A DNA stretch of 64,000 bases from CAWBLP01 sp963721065 (GTDB lineage Bacteria; Pseudomonadota; Alphaproteobacteria; Acetobacterales; Acetobacteraceae). A program made the translations under genes and the position numbers. A model generated the notes under the pieces. It searched no databases. It saw nothing but the letters and a program-made list of their open reading frames with translations, and was not told the DNA's origin. Below, piece by piece: positions 8,908-16,754 of the stretch (within the stretch, counting starts at the first letter, position 1; each line of letters opens with the position of its first letter). The stretch spans positions 995,583 through 1,059,582 of the forward strand of contig CAVRHO010000009.1 in the NCBI GenBank assembly GCA_963721065.1, written 5' to 3'.

Positions 8908-9621
8908 ATGCTCACCCGCAAGCAGCATGAGCTGCTCGTCTTCATCGACCGGCATCTGAAGCAGACCGGCTTTTCCCCCAGCTTCGAGGAGATGAAGGAG
9001 GGACTGAACCTCAAGTCGAAGTCCGGCATCCACCGGCTGATCTCGGCGCTGGAGGAGCGTGGCTTTCTCGCCCGCCGTCATCACCGGGCCCGCGCGCTGG
9101 AAGTGCTGAAGCTGCCGGAGAACCTGCGGGAGTTGCCGCCGGGTGAGGCAGAGGCCGCCGGCGCGGGCTTCTCCCCCAACGTGATTCGCGGCGATTTCTC
9201 GTCCCGCATTGCCGGCGTGCGCGCCGCCAACGATGCGGCGGCGATCCAGTTGCCGTTGTACGGCCGCATCGCCGCGGGCCTGCCGATCGAGGCACTGCGC
9301 GACACCAGCCAGCATATCGACGTGCCGATGGCCCTGCTCAACGGCGGCGAGCACTACGCGCTGGAGGTTGCCGGCGATTCGATGGTGGAAGCGGGCATAC
9401 TGGACGGCGACACGGTCATTATCCGCAAGGATGACACGGCGGAAAACGGCCAGATCGTGGTCGCGCTGGTGGACGAGAACGAGGTCACGCTGAAGCGCCT
9501 GCGCCGCCGTGGCAACTCGATCGCGCTGGAGCCGTGCAACGTGCGGCATGAAACGCGCATCTTCCCGGCGGACCGGGTGAAGGTGCAGGGCAAGCTGGTC
9601 GGCCTGCTGCGGCGGTACTGA
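8908..9621 (+). CDS. lexA: LexA repressor
   Basis: A 237-residue SOS repressor and self-cleaving protease. Residues 1-65 form the winged helix (MLTRKQHELLVFIDRHL, then a FSPSFEEM helix). The autocleavage bond is Ala123-Gly124 in GRIAAGLP. The peptidase S24 dyad is Ser158 (GDSMVEAG) and Lys196 (EVTLKRL). The length matches the long alphaproteobacterial LexA. The start is ATG 8908, where the family N-terminus begins; the in-frame upstream ATG would add unrelated residues. A perfect SOS box upstream indicates autorepression relieved by RecA after DNA damage. Confidence 0.97.
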   Translation: MLTRKQHELLVFIDRHLKQTGFSPSFEEMKEGLNLKSKSGIHRLISALEERGFLARRHHRARALEVLKLPENLRELPPGEAEAAGAGFSPNVIRGDFSSRIAGVRAANDAAAIQLPLYGRIAAGLPIEALRDTSQHIDVPMALLNGGEHYALEVAGDSMVEAGILDGDTVIIRKDDTAENGQIVVALVDENEVTLKRLRRRGNSIALEPCNVRHETRIFPADRVKVQGKLVGLLRRY

Positions 9622-10175
9622 GCTGCTGCTGCGGCACTGACTTTCTGCGGCGGATACGGCGTTTCTGCGTCGGTGCTGCAGGGCGTGGACTGCATTTTTC
9701 TCTACCGGGGAATTGGTGATGCGCGCCTGACACCAATCCCGCTGCGTCCGTGACCAGTGGTCGCCACCGGCGAGGCGTACATAAGCGGCAGCCACCGGCG
9801 CAGCGTACAAAGTCGTGGTGGGCGAAGGCCCGCTACCCACGACTTTGTCATGCGGAACGCGTTTACCCGAATGCCGTGCCGGAGGTTTCTCTCGCATCGA
9901 GTGCCTCCGGCATGACGAAGTCTTGGGTGGCGGGCCTTCGCCTGCCACGACGTGGTACGGGCTGCCGTCAGTCAGTCCCCGTGATGATCGTGGCGAGGGT
10001 CGAGTGCAGCCCCCTCCGCCGACCATGACGTTGCGTGCCCGTCCGGGTGACACATAGTGCGCGTTCGGTTCAACTTCGTGCCACCCGATTTACGCGCCTG
10101 CAGCCGTGCCCACAGCCCGCTCGCCCGCCTGCACGCGCTTCTTGCCCTAAAGCCATGCCGGCATGCACTGCCCCC
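9622..10175. other. Intergenic region with degenerate repeats
   Basis: A 554-bp non-coding stretch between lexA and the end of the dioxygenase beta gene. It contains two family-A-like arms (9812-9843 and 9920-9951), direct copies of a CCACCGGCG(A/C)(A/G)GCGTACA motif near 9768 and 9794, and a lone ...CCGACCATGACG arm end near 10018-10030. No convincing gene or RNA was seen. Confidence 0.6.
9812..9951. repeat. Family A-like repeat arms (diverged copy)
   Basis: Two hairpin arms, GTCGTGGTGGGCGAAGGCCC...CCCACGAC and GTCTTGGGTGGCGGGCCTTC...GCCACGAC, separated by about 75 bp. They share the GTCGTGG...CACGAC ends and TTCGC core of family A but are more diverged. The sequence just after (CGTGGTACG) recurs near 14370, next to another arm. 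Confidence 0.55.
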
Positions 10176-10652
10176 CTACAGCGGGATCGCCAGCAGCGTA
10201 TCGAACCGCTGGCTGTCGCACACCACCACCCGCTCGGCGAAGCGCAATGCACCCCCGTCATCCTGCACGATACGGTCCAGGTATGCGCCCGTGGCGAACA
10301 GATCCATCCGGCCGTCGCGCATCGTGCGCACCACCAGGAATGACGTTTCCGCCGCAACCACCCCGCCGCCGGCGTCGCGCAGTTCCGGCAGCCCGACAAT
10401 GTGGCGGTAGCGCTGCCGCTCATAGATGTTTGCCCGCCGCAGGGACGTGACCCGGTCATGCAGCATGGCCCGTGAGTCGGCATACACCAGCCCCGCCGCC
10501 AGCCCGCGCCGGTGGTTGTCCGCCGTGGTGATCTTGTAGAGGCACGCCTCCGGGAAAAAGTCCGGCCAGGCCTCCAGCCGGTCGCTGTCGATGCAGGTGG
10601 CATAGGCGGTGTTCAGCGCCGCCACGCGCAGCAGCATGTCGGAGTCCGGCAT
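10176..10652 (-). CDS. Aromatic-ring-hydroxylating dioxygenase, beta subunit
   Basis: A 158-residue protein of the small (beta) subunit family of Rieske dioxygenases, with the SnoaL/cone-like fold. It contains an N-terminal helix with AYATCIDSDRLEAWPDFF and the conserved strand YKITTADN. The stop codon of the alpha-subunit gene is only two bases before this ATG (TGACCATG), so the two are coupled and made in equal amounts. It supports the structure of an alpha3beta3 hexamer and has no metal sites. The substrate is set by the alpha subunit. Confidence 0.88.
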   Translation of the reverse strand: MPDSDMLLRVAALNTAYATCIDSDRLEAWPDFFPEACLYKITTADNHRRGLAAGLVYADSRAMLHDRVTSLRRANIYERQRYRHIVGLPELRDAGGGVVAAETSFLVVRTMRDGRMDLFATGAYLDRIVQDDGGALRFAERVVVCDSQRFDTLLAIPL

Positions 10653-10654
10653 GG

Positions 10655-11905
10655 TCACACCCCCATCAGCCCGCGCCACACCTTCCAGAAGCCGCGGATC
10701 GCGGTTTCCGTCGCCCGCGTGGTCTGCGTCTCGAAGCCGGAGCCGCCCATCATCACCACGCCACCCTGGTCTTCGGCCGCATCCGTGCCGCGCTGCACGA
10801 ATCCGCCGACGCAGCCATCTTCCATCGAGACGTAACCCGCCGGCCCGACCAGGTTGGACTGTTTCAGCCGCAACGTCCGCATCTCCGGCGTGTCGTCGGC
10901 GTAGCCCAGATAGGTCCAGTGCAGGTCCATCGCATCGACCCCACGCGGCACCACCTGGCGCACCGCCAGGCAGTTGTGGATCTGCTGCACGATCAGCGTG
11001 GGAAACACTGCGACCATCTGCAGCCGGATGCGATCGTCCCATTCGTCCCGCACCGCCAGCATGCTGGTGTCGGTCAGCCGGACCTGGTCGCTGTCCGACC
11101 GCAGGCCGGCATCGCGGTACGCGGTGTCCACGTCCTGGTTCGGCGCCATGGTGGCGGAGGCATGGTGTCCCCCGTCCTCGCTCACCGTCGTGCCGCCGCC
11201 CTGGGTCAGGCGGGTGATGCGGAAGGTGGTGAAGAACAGGTGCAGCAGGCTGGCGTGATAGGTGTCCTTCACGTTCTCGACGTAGAGCTTCCAGTTGTTG
11301 GGCAGCGGCTGGGTGAACCGGCCGATCACCTCCACCGGCTTGTGCAGCACACGGCGGATGCGCGGGCCGATGGCGCCCAGGAAGTCCTCGATCGGCGGCG
11401 TGTCATCCGACAGCGTGCCGAACACCAGGCCGCAGAACGTCGCCACCCGCAGCTTGCGCGGCCCGATGGAGGCCATGTCGAAATCGTCCGGCATGCCGCC
11501 CTCGCCGTTGACCCCGCGGCGGAACGCCACGGATTGCAGGTTGCCCTGCAGGTCGTAGCGCCAGGCGTGATAGACGCAGGTGAAGTCCTGCGCGGAGCCG
11601 TCGTTTTCCAGGCAGATCAGCGCACCGCGATGGGCACAGCGGTTCTCGAAGGCGTGGATCGCGCCGCCATCCCCGCGCACCACCACCACCGGCATGCTGC
11701 CCACGAAGGTGGTGCGGTAGTCGCCCCTGTTGGGAATCTCCACATCCAGGCACAGGAAATTCCAGACCGGCCCCTGGAAGATCCGCTCCTGCTCGGCCCG
11801 GGCGACCTCTGGGTCGTGATACACCCAGTAAGGCACGCGGGTGAGCCCGTCCGCCCATGTATGGGCGAAACCGGCGGGCACGGATTGCACGGGACCGACG
11901 TCCAT
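10655..11905 (-). CDS. Aromatic-ring-hydroxylating dioxygenase, Rieske alpha subunit
   Basis: A 416-residue catalytic subunit. The Rieske [2Fe-2S] cluster ligands are C90-x-H92 and C110-x2-H113 (CAHRGA, CVYHAW). The mononuclear iron site is in NVKDTYHASLLH, with His217 and His222. The C-terminal domain resembles anthranilate/salicylate-type hydroxylases, but the substrate is not fixed by anything visible. No ferredoxin or reductase genes are adjacent, so electrons must come from elsewhere. It is followed immediately by the beta subunit; the flavin enzyme gene upstream on the same strand suggests an aromatic catabolic cluster. Confidence 0.92.
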   Translation of the reverse strand: MDVGPVQSVPAGFAHTWADGLTRVPYWVYHDPEVARAEQERIFQGPVWNFLCLDVEIPNRGDYRTTFVGSMPVVVVRGDGGAIHAFENRCAHRGALICLENDGSAQDFTCVYHAWRYDLQGNLQSVAFRRGVNGEGGMPDDFDMASIGPRKLRVATFCGLVFGTLSDDTPPIEDFLGAIGPRIRRVLHKPVEVIGRFTQPLPNNWKLYVENVKDTYHASLLHLFFTTFRITRLTQGGGTTVSEDGGHHASATMAPNQDVDTAYRDAGLRSDSDQVRLTDTSMLAVRDEWDDRIRLQMVAVFPTLIVQQIHNCLAVRQVVPRGVDAMDLHWTYLGYADDTPEMRTLRLKQSNLVGPAGYVSMEDGCVGGFVQRGTDAAEDQGGVVMMGGSGFETQTTRATETAIRGFWKVWRGLMGV

Positions 11906-11999
11906 CGCTGCCTCCCTGGACTGGTTGGCGCGAGCCTATCGCCTTTCCGTCACGGTCGGAACCGGCGTCACCGGGCCGGGCCGCCATGCGCGTGGGTGG

Positions 12000-12157
12000 T
12001 CGGCCCGCAATTGGCGTGCGCTGCCGGCCCGACAACCGGCGTGCGGTGTCACCCCGACAACGGGCGTCGCGGGGTCGGGCCGCAATCGGGGCTGCGGGAC
12101 CAGGCCGGAACTGGCGCCGCGCGATCAGGCCTGGACTGGCGCCGCGCGATCAGGCCT
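12000..12157. repeat. Degenerate 24-25 bp tandem repeat
   Basis: Two nearly exact 25-bp units start at 12110 and 12135 (ACTGGCGCCGCGCGATCAGG...). More diverged GC-rich units precede them back to about 12000. The array runs into the last codons of the flavin enzyme gene, whose TGA (from TCA at 12150-12152) lies in the last repeat. Confidence 0.6.
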
Positions 12158-13328
12158 CGCCGGGCGGCGGCGGCAGGCCCAGCAGCATGCGGCCGTAGGG
12201 CACCATGGTGACGGACGGGTGGAAGATATGGTGCGTGGCGATGGTCAGCACATCGCGCAGCAGCGGTTGCATCGGGTCCGCGTCATAGACCGTGCGCGCC
12301 CCGCTCAGTTCCGCCAGCGCCTGCACGGCATCACGGATCTGCCGCACGGCAAACGCGATGTCACGCCGGTTCCGAGCCCCCTCGGCCGCCGTGATCGCTC
12401 GGCCGGCCAGCAGGGCCGCATCGCTTTCGTCGCGCCGGACCGACAGGACCAGGCAGGCGGTCTCGATCGCCGCCGCCGCTTCGGCCAGCCGGACCTGCAC
12501 CAGCTCCAATTCAGCGGTGCGCGTCACCCCGCGCGACATCCGCCCGGCCAGCGCCGCCGCCGTTTCCGCCAGCGCCCGGCGGCCGAGCGAGAAGACGACC
12601 GGCGGCAGGGAGAACGGCACCAGCGCCCCGCGCGGGGCACGCAGCAGCGGGTAGTCGGGATGCACGGCGACGCCGGGCGGCGTTCCGTCCATCAGGTCTC
12701 GCAGCAGCACCGTGCGGTGGTCCGGCACGAACACGTCGCGCAGCAGCAGCGTGCGGCTGCCGGTGCCGCGCAGGCCCAGGACGTGCCAGTCGTCCAGGAT
12801 CTCGACCTCGGCCATGGGCACCAGCAGGTAGCGCGTGGCCATCCCGCCGGCGCCGTTGTCGCACCGCGCGCCGATGATCGCCCATTGCGCATGCGACGAC
12901 CCGCTGGAGAACGGGAACCGCCCCGACAGCCGCCATCCGCCATCGGTGCGCCGGGCGACCTCCCGCGGGGCAAGCGAGGAGGACGCGACCGCATCGGGAT
13001 CGTTCCCCCAGACGTCGATCTGCGCCTGTTCCGGATAGCAGCCGATGATCCACTGGTGCTCGCCCAACACCGCGTAGATCCAGCCGGTGGAGGCGCAGCC
13101 TTCCGCCAGGGTTTCCACGATGCGGGAAAACGTGCCGAACGGTGCCTGCCGCCCGCCGAACCGTTTGGGTTGCAGCGCCCGCAGAAGCCCGGCCTGGCGG
13201 ATGGCCGCCACGGACTCGCGCGGCACGTCCCGGTTGGCTTCGGTCGCGGCGGCGCGCTGCCCCAGCACCGGCACCAGGGCGCGCGCCTGGGCCAGCAGCG
13301 GTTCGGCGTCGGGCGCCATGGTGGACAT
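12150..13328 (-). CDS. Acyl-CoA dehydrogenase-like flavin-dependent enzyme (group D monooxygenase type)
   Basis: A 392-residue protein with the acyl-CoA dehydrogenase fold: an all-helical N-terminal domain, a beta domain with WRLSGRFPFSSGSSHAQW (about residues 130-150), and a C-terminal four-helix bundle. That SGSSHA segment and the lack of the usual catalytic Glu pattern fit the HsaA/HpaB-like FMN/FAD-dependent hydroxylases rather than beta-oxidation dehydrogenases. It would need a separate flavin reductase, which is not adjacent. Start ATG 13328 follows the DUF2237 gene stop by two bases (TGACCATG), the same coupling style as in the dioxygenase pair. Confidence 0.82.
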   Translation of the reverse strand: MSTMAPDAEPLLAQARALVPVLGQRAAATEANRDVPRESVAAIRQAGLLRALQPKRFGGRQAPFGTFSRIVETLAEGCASTGWIYAVLGEHQWIIGCYPEQAQIDVWGNDPDAVASSSLAPREVARRTDGGWRLSGRFPFSSGSSHAQWAIIGARCDNGAGGMATRYLLVPMAEVEILDDWHVLGLRGTGSRTLLLRDVFVPDHRTVLLRDLMDGTPPGVAVHPDYPLLRAPRGALVPFSLPPVVFSLGRRALAETAAALAGRMSRGVTRTAELELVQVRLAEAAAAIETACLVLSVRRDESDAALLAGRAITAAEGARNRRDIAFAVRQIRDAVQALAELSGARTVYDADPMQPLLRDVLTIATHHIFHPSVTMVPYGRMLLGLPPPPGEA

Positions 13329-13330
13329 GG

Positions 13331-13735
13331 TCAGTCCAGATCGACAGCGTGGCGCTTGAGGTCGTCCAGCGAGCACCACGCCAGTGCGCCTTCATGCGTG
13401 GCCCGCAATACGACGCGCGGAGCGGCCTGCGCCTCCAGCGCCTGTTGCCAGCGCGGCGCGCACAGGCACCAGCGGTCGCCCGGCTGCAGCCCGTCGAAGC
13501 CGAATTCCGGGCGAGGCGTGGACAGGTCGTTGCCGGCGGCCTGGCTGTATTCCAGGAATGCGGCCGTCATCACCGCGCAGACCGTGTGGCTGCCGACGTC
13601 CTCGGGGCCGGTGTTGCAGCAGCCGTCGCGGTAGAACCCGGTGACCGGACGCAGGGAGCAACTGTCCAGCGTGCCGCCCAGCACGTTGCGCGCGGGGCGG
13701 CGGGACGGACGACCTCCGGCTTCATCGAAGGGCAT
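13331..13735 (-). CDS. DUF2237 family protein
   Basis: A 134-residue protein of the DUF2237 family. Recognisable blocks are NVLGGTLDSCS, TGFYRDGCCNTG, GNDLSTPRPEF and GDRWCLCAPRW. Several conserved cysteines and the WCLC motif suggest metal or disulfide chemistry, but the function is unknown. It is coupled to the flavin enzyme gene downstream (TGACCATG), so a role with that enzyme is possible. The start ATG 13735 begins the conserved region closely; the longer upstream frame has no family similarity. Confidence 0.88.
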   Translation of the reverse strand: MPFDEAGGRPSRRPARNVLGGTLDSCSLRPVTGFYRDGCCNTGPEDVGSHTVCAVMTAAFLEYSQAAGNDLSTPRPEFGFDGLQPGDRWCLCAPRWQQALEAQAAPRVVLRATHEGALAWCSLDDLKRHAVDLD

Positions 13736-13929
13736 GGCTTCCTCCGTGTCTTTGCGGGCAATTGATACATCCGCCCCCGGTGGCGTGGCCAGCGGGACGG
13801 CACTCTTGTCGTCATGGTCTGCAAAGACCCAAGCCATACCCGCAACTCTGCATCGGCATGGCCTGCAGCGTCATTGTCGGCGATGGCCGGCCACCCACGT
13901 CGTGCGCCAGGCATGGCGCTGATCCAGGA

Positions 13930-14265
13930 GGTGCAAGACCTCTACGGGCCGGAAGGCCGGAACCGTCAGCCGATGGCAACTGCGTCACCGCAAGGTGGGG
14001 TGGCGAGGAAGCCTTGAGGCTAACCTCGGTAGTGACGAACAGGAACCGGATACAAGGCCGGTGCGATGGGGTGACCCGGCGACTGGCGCCTGACGGCCAC
14101 CGGGCAGGCTCAGCGAGCCACGTCGAAGGACTGGTTCGAGGCGATTGGGCTGGTCTCGGCGGCGAAACAGCATGCCGCGTTGAACGCTGTCGGAAACCGC
14201 CGCGGCAGGTGATCCGTACGCCCGGTGGTGTGAGAGAGGCGCCGCGAGGCGTCTCCCTGCTTGAT
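13930..14265 (+). mobile_element. Group II intron remnant lacking its maturase ORF
   Basis: The left part holds segments typical of bacterial group II intron domain I (GAACAGGAACCGGATACAAG near 14037-14056, then GGTGCGATGGGGTGA). The right part ends in a domain V-like 34-nt hairpin at 14196-14229, whose outer arms ACCGCCG and CGGTGGT pair with one wobble. A domain VI-like hairpin follows with an 8-bp stem and a GCGA tetraloop (14237-14256), then a 3' end CTTGAT. No reverse-transcriptase/maturase frame lies between, so it is an internally deleted relic. The left boundary is approximate. Confidence 0.6.
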
Positions 14266-14403
14266 GGCGTCATGCCGAAGGCACCGCAACACACGACGGC
14301 GTATGGTCCGACCGCCCGGTATGCTGCGTTCCGCATGACGAAGTCGCGGATGGCGGGTCTCCGCCCGCCACGACGTGGTACGTTGCGTCGGCGGCTGCCG
14401 CTC
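14266..14403. repeat. Family A-like repeat arm in long intergenic region
   Basis: This stretch after the intron relic contains one hairpin arm at 14343-14374 (GTCGCGGATGGCGGGTC...CACGAC) followed by CGTGGTACG, the same tail as the arm near 9951. No gene was seen. Confidence 0.5.
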
Positions 14404-14465
14404 TCCGCGGGCGAAGCTTCCGCGGACGAAGCTTGTCGCGGACGAAGCTTTTCGCGGACGAAGCG
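14404..14465. repeat. Four-unit 15-16 bp minisatellite
   Basis: Units of TCCGCGG(A/G)CGAAGCT start at 14404, 14419, 14434 and 14450, with small changes. From here to 14716 no gene or RNA feature is visible. Confidence 0.8.
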
Positions 14466-14716
14466 CGATTGGAGACAGCCCCCCTCGGCAGACCGTCCAT
14501 GTCGTTCTGTCGCCGCATGAGCCGGTCATCTGCCGGCGAATGCCGAAACCCGCCGCATGCATCGGTGCGGACATGGTGTGGTTCGTGCTATGAGGCAGGC
14601 CGGCACCATCAATTCATCCGACCCCGATGCCAACCCACGCCGCGGCCTCCTCCCACCGCGCAACGCGAGTGATTGCCGGCGGCATCTCATGAGTCGGTAG
14701 CGCGGGTACTGGTTCG

Positions 14717-14962
14717 ATGCTTCGACTGCTGGAGATTCTGCTCTTTCTCACCCCCTTCGTCGCCTTCGGCCTGTGGCGGCTGGTTGCACCGGCGGGTGTG
14801 CCATCGCCGCGGGCGGTCGCGGCAACGGCCGCAATGCTGCTGCTGCTGGGCGCGGCGCTGCTGTGGTTCAGCCGGCAGGACGTGCTGCCGCCACATTCCG
14901 TCTATGCCCCGGCGCAGTTCCACGACGGCCGCGTGGTACCGGGGCATGGCATGACGCCATGA
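14717..14962 (+). CDS. DUF6111-like small membrane protein
   Basis: An 81-residue protein with two transmembrane helices, about residues 3-25 (LLEILLFLTPFVAFGLW) and 33-52. A conserved tail follows with YAPAQFHDGRVVPGH. This layout is familiar from alphaproteobacterial genes directly preceding the CCA tRNA nucleotidyltransferase. Function unknown. Its TGA overlaps the ATG of the next gene (ATGA), so the two are translationally coupled. Confidence 0.8.
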   Translation: MLRLLEILLFLTPFVAFGLWRLVAPAGVPSPRAVAATAAMLLLLGAALLWFSRQDVLPPHSVYAPAQFHDGRVVPGHGMTP

Positions 14963-16158
14963 TGGACACGCCCGCCCTGCGCATTGCCCCGCCGGACTGG
15001 GTGACGCAGCCGCCGCTGGCAGCGGTGCTCGCGGCCCTGCCGGAGGCCCGGGTCGCCGGCGGCGCGGTGCGGGACACGTTGGCAGGCCGGCCGGTGGCCG
15101 ATATCGACCTGGCCACCCCGCGTCCGCCCGACCAGGTGATGGCAGCGCTCGACGCGGCGGGCATCCGGACCGTGCCCACCGGCTTGGCGCACGGCACCGT
15201 CACCGCCGTGGCGGGCGGGCGTGGCTTCGAGATCACCACACTGCGCCGCGACGTGGAGACCGATGGCCGGCACGCGGTGGTCGCGTTCACCGATGACTGG
15301 CGGGAGGACGCGGCCCGGCGGGACTTCACGCTGAATGCCCTGTCGATGACGCCGGACGGCGCGGTGTACGACTACTTCGGTGGCATCGCGGATCTGCGCG
15401 CCGGGGTCGTGCGTTTCGTCGGCGATCCGGCGCAGCGCATCGCCGAGGACTACCTGCGTATCCTGCGCTTCTTCCGCTTCTTTGCCCGTTACGCCTCCGG
15501 CCCGCCCGACCCCGCGGCGGTGGCGGCGATCCGCGACGGCGTGCCGGGTCTCGCGGGCCTGTCGGCCGAACGGGTGTGGAGCGAACTGCGGCGCATTCTT
15601 GCCACCCCGGATCCGTGCGGCGCCGTGGCGCTGATGGCGGATTTGGGCGTGCTGGCGGCGGTGCTGCCGGAAGGGACCGACCCCGCCGGGCTCGCGCGGC
15701 TGGTGGCGCGCGGCGCGCCGGCGGACCCGCTGCTGCGGCTGGCGGCGCTATTGACCGGTGATACGCTGGCCGTGGCGGAGCGGCTGCGCCTGTCCAACGC
15801 CGATCGTGACCGGCTGCTGGCGGTGCGGGCCGCGCCGCTGGCCCAGCCGTCGGATGACGACGCGGCATTGCGGCGGTTGCTGGCCGACACGCCGAATGAC
15901 GTGCTGATCGACCGCACCTGGTTGGACGGCGGTGCGGAGCCGGCGTGGGACCGGCTGCGGGACCGGCTGGCCGCAATGCCGCGGCCGGTGTTCCCGCTGG
16001 TGGGACGCGATGTCGTTGCCTGCGGGGTGGCGCCCGGGCCGCGGGTGGGGGAGTTGTTGCGCGATCTGCGGCGCTGGTGGCTGGACGGCGGCTGCACCGC
16101 GGACCGGGCCGTCTGCCGTGCCGAACTGGCGCGACGCAGCGCGGCTCGGGAGCCGTAG
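14959..16158 (+). CDS. cca: CCA tRNA nucleotidyltransferase
   Basis: A 399-residue class II nucleotidyltransferase that adds or repairs the 3' CCA of tRNAs. The catalytic carboxylates are in VADIDLATP, after the GGAVRDTL turn (about residues 35-52). The ribose and base recognition motifs are RRDFTLNAL and EDYLRILRFFRFFARY. Length fits the short alphaproteobacterial form without an HD domain. The tRNA-Gly gene in this window already encodes its CCA, so this enzyme may mostly repair. The start is the first of two consecutive ATGs; it overlaps the stop of the upstream membrane protein gene. Confidence 0.93.
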   Translation: MMDTPALRIAPPDWVTQPPLAAVLAALPEARVAGGAVRDTLAGRPVADIDLATPRPPDQVMAALDAAGIRTVPTGLAHGTVTAVAGGRGFEITTLRRDVETDGRHAVVAFTDDWREDAARRDFTLNALSMTPDGAVYDYFGGIADLRAGVVRFVGDPAQRIAEDYLRILRFFRFFARYASGPPDPAAVAAIRDGVPGLAGLSAERVWSELRRILATPDPCGAVALMADLGVLAAVLPEGTDPAGLARLVARGAPADPLLRLAALLTGDTLAVAERLRLSNADRDRLLAVRAAPLAQPSDDDAALRRLLADTPNDVLIDRTWLDGGAEPAWDRLRDRLAAMPRPVFPLVGRDVVACGVAPGPRVGELLRDLRRWWLDGGCTADRAVCRAELARRSAAREP

Positions 16159-16263
16159 CGGGAAGCCCCGCGGAGGGGTTCCGCTCGGCGGAACCGTGGC
16201 TGATCGGCCAGCGCCTTGCGCGGAAACGGGCGAACTGGCCTGTGGCCATGGCCGGGAAATTCG

Positions 16264-16378
16264 ATCATGGCTGAACCTGACCAGACTCGACCCGGCCCTC
16301 TGCCGCGGACCGATCAGATTGGCTTGCGAGGGAACGCGTCTGGACGGGGGCAGATGGCCGGGTCAGCCCGGCCATGAC
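16264..16378. repeat. Inverted-arm dispersed repeat, family B (diverged copy)
   Basis: The right arm (GATGGCCGGGTCAGCCCGGCCATGAC) and the preceding GGACGGGGGCA match the family B elements at 48296 and 58000. The left arm is degenerate and only begins clearly near CATGGCTGAACCTGACC. Confidence 0.6.
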
Positions 16379-16444
16379 GCGGAAGGGCGGGTTCGGGACG
16401 CGTAGGAGAAGCGAGATCGGAGCGCGCCAATCGGGCGCGCATGG

Positions 16445-16538
16445 AGCCTGCGCCACCACGACAAGCTTGCCCCGCCTCCATAAGCCTGCCCGCCACCACA
16501 AGCTTGCGCCGCCACGAGAAGCCTGCACCGCCACGACG
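16445..16538. repeat. Five-unit 18-19 bp minisatellite
   Basis: Units of AGC(C/T)TGC-CCGCCACxAxA start at 16445, 16464, 16483, 16501 and 16520. The array sits between a family B and a family A dispersed repeat. No gene was found in 16159-16754. Confidence 0.8.
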
Positions 16539-16624
16539 TGGTCAGCGGCGCTGCGAGTCCCACCCGACGCTGGCTGGTCTTATACCAACCCGCATTATGT
16601 TTGACACACGGTCGGCCGTTCAGC

Positions 16625-16712
16625 GTCATGGCCCGCGCAGGCGGGCCATCCACGTCTTTTCGTAGCTGCCATCAGCAAAAGTCGTGGATGGCCGGCCTGC
16701 GCCGACCATGAC
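16625..16712. repeat. Inverted-arm dispersed repeat, family A (88-bp copy)
   Basis: Arms GTCATGGCCCGCGCAGG...CCATCCACGTC and GTCGTGGATGGCCGG...GACCATGAC face each other across the linker TTTTCGTAGCTGCCATCAGC. It ends about 40 bases past the stop of the convergently placed metZ. Confidence 0.8.
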
Positions 16713-16754
16713 GGTGGGTTGCCGCCCAACGGTCGAACGATACAGGTCTTGGTA

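Noticed and set aside
13762..14593. Several 60-250 codon frames in the intron/repeat region
   Set aside because: They cross the group II intron relic, repeat arms and minisatellite, are Arg/Pro/Ser-rich, and have no ribosome-binding sites or recognisable domains.
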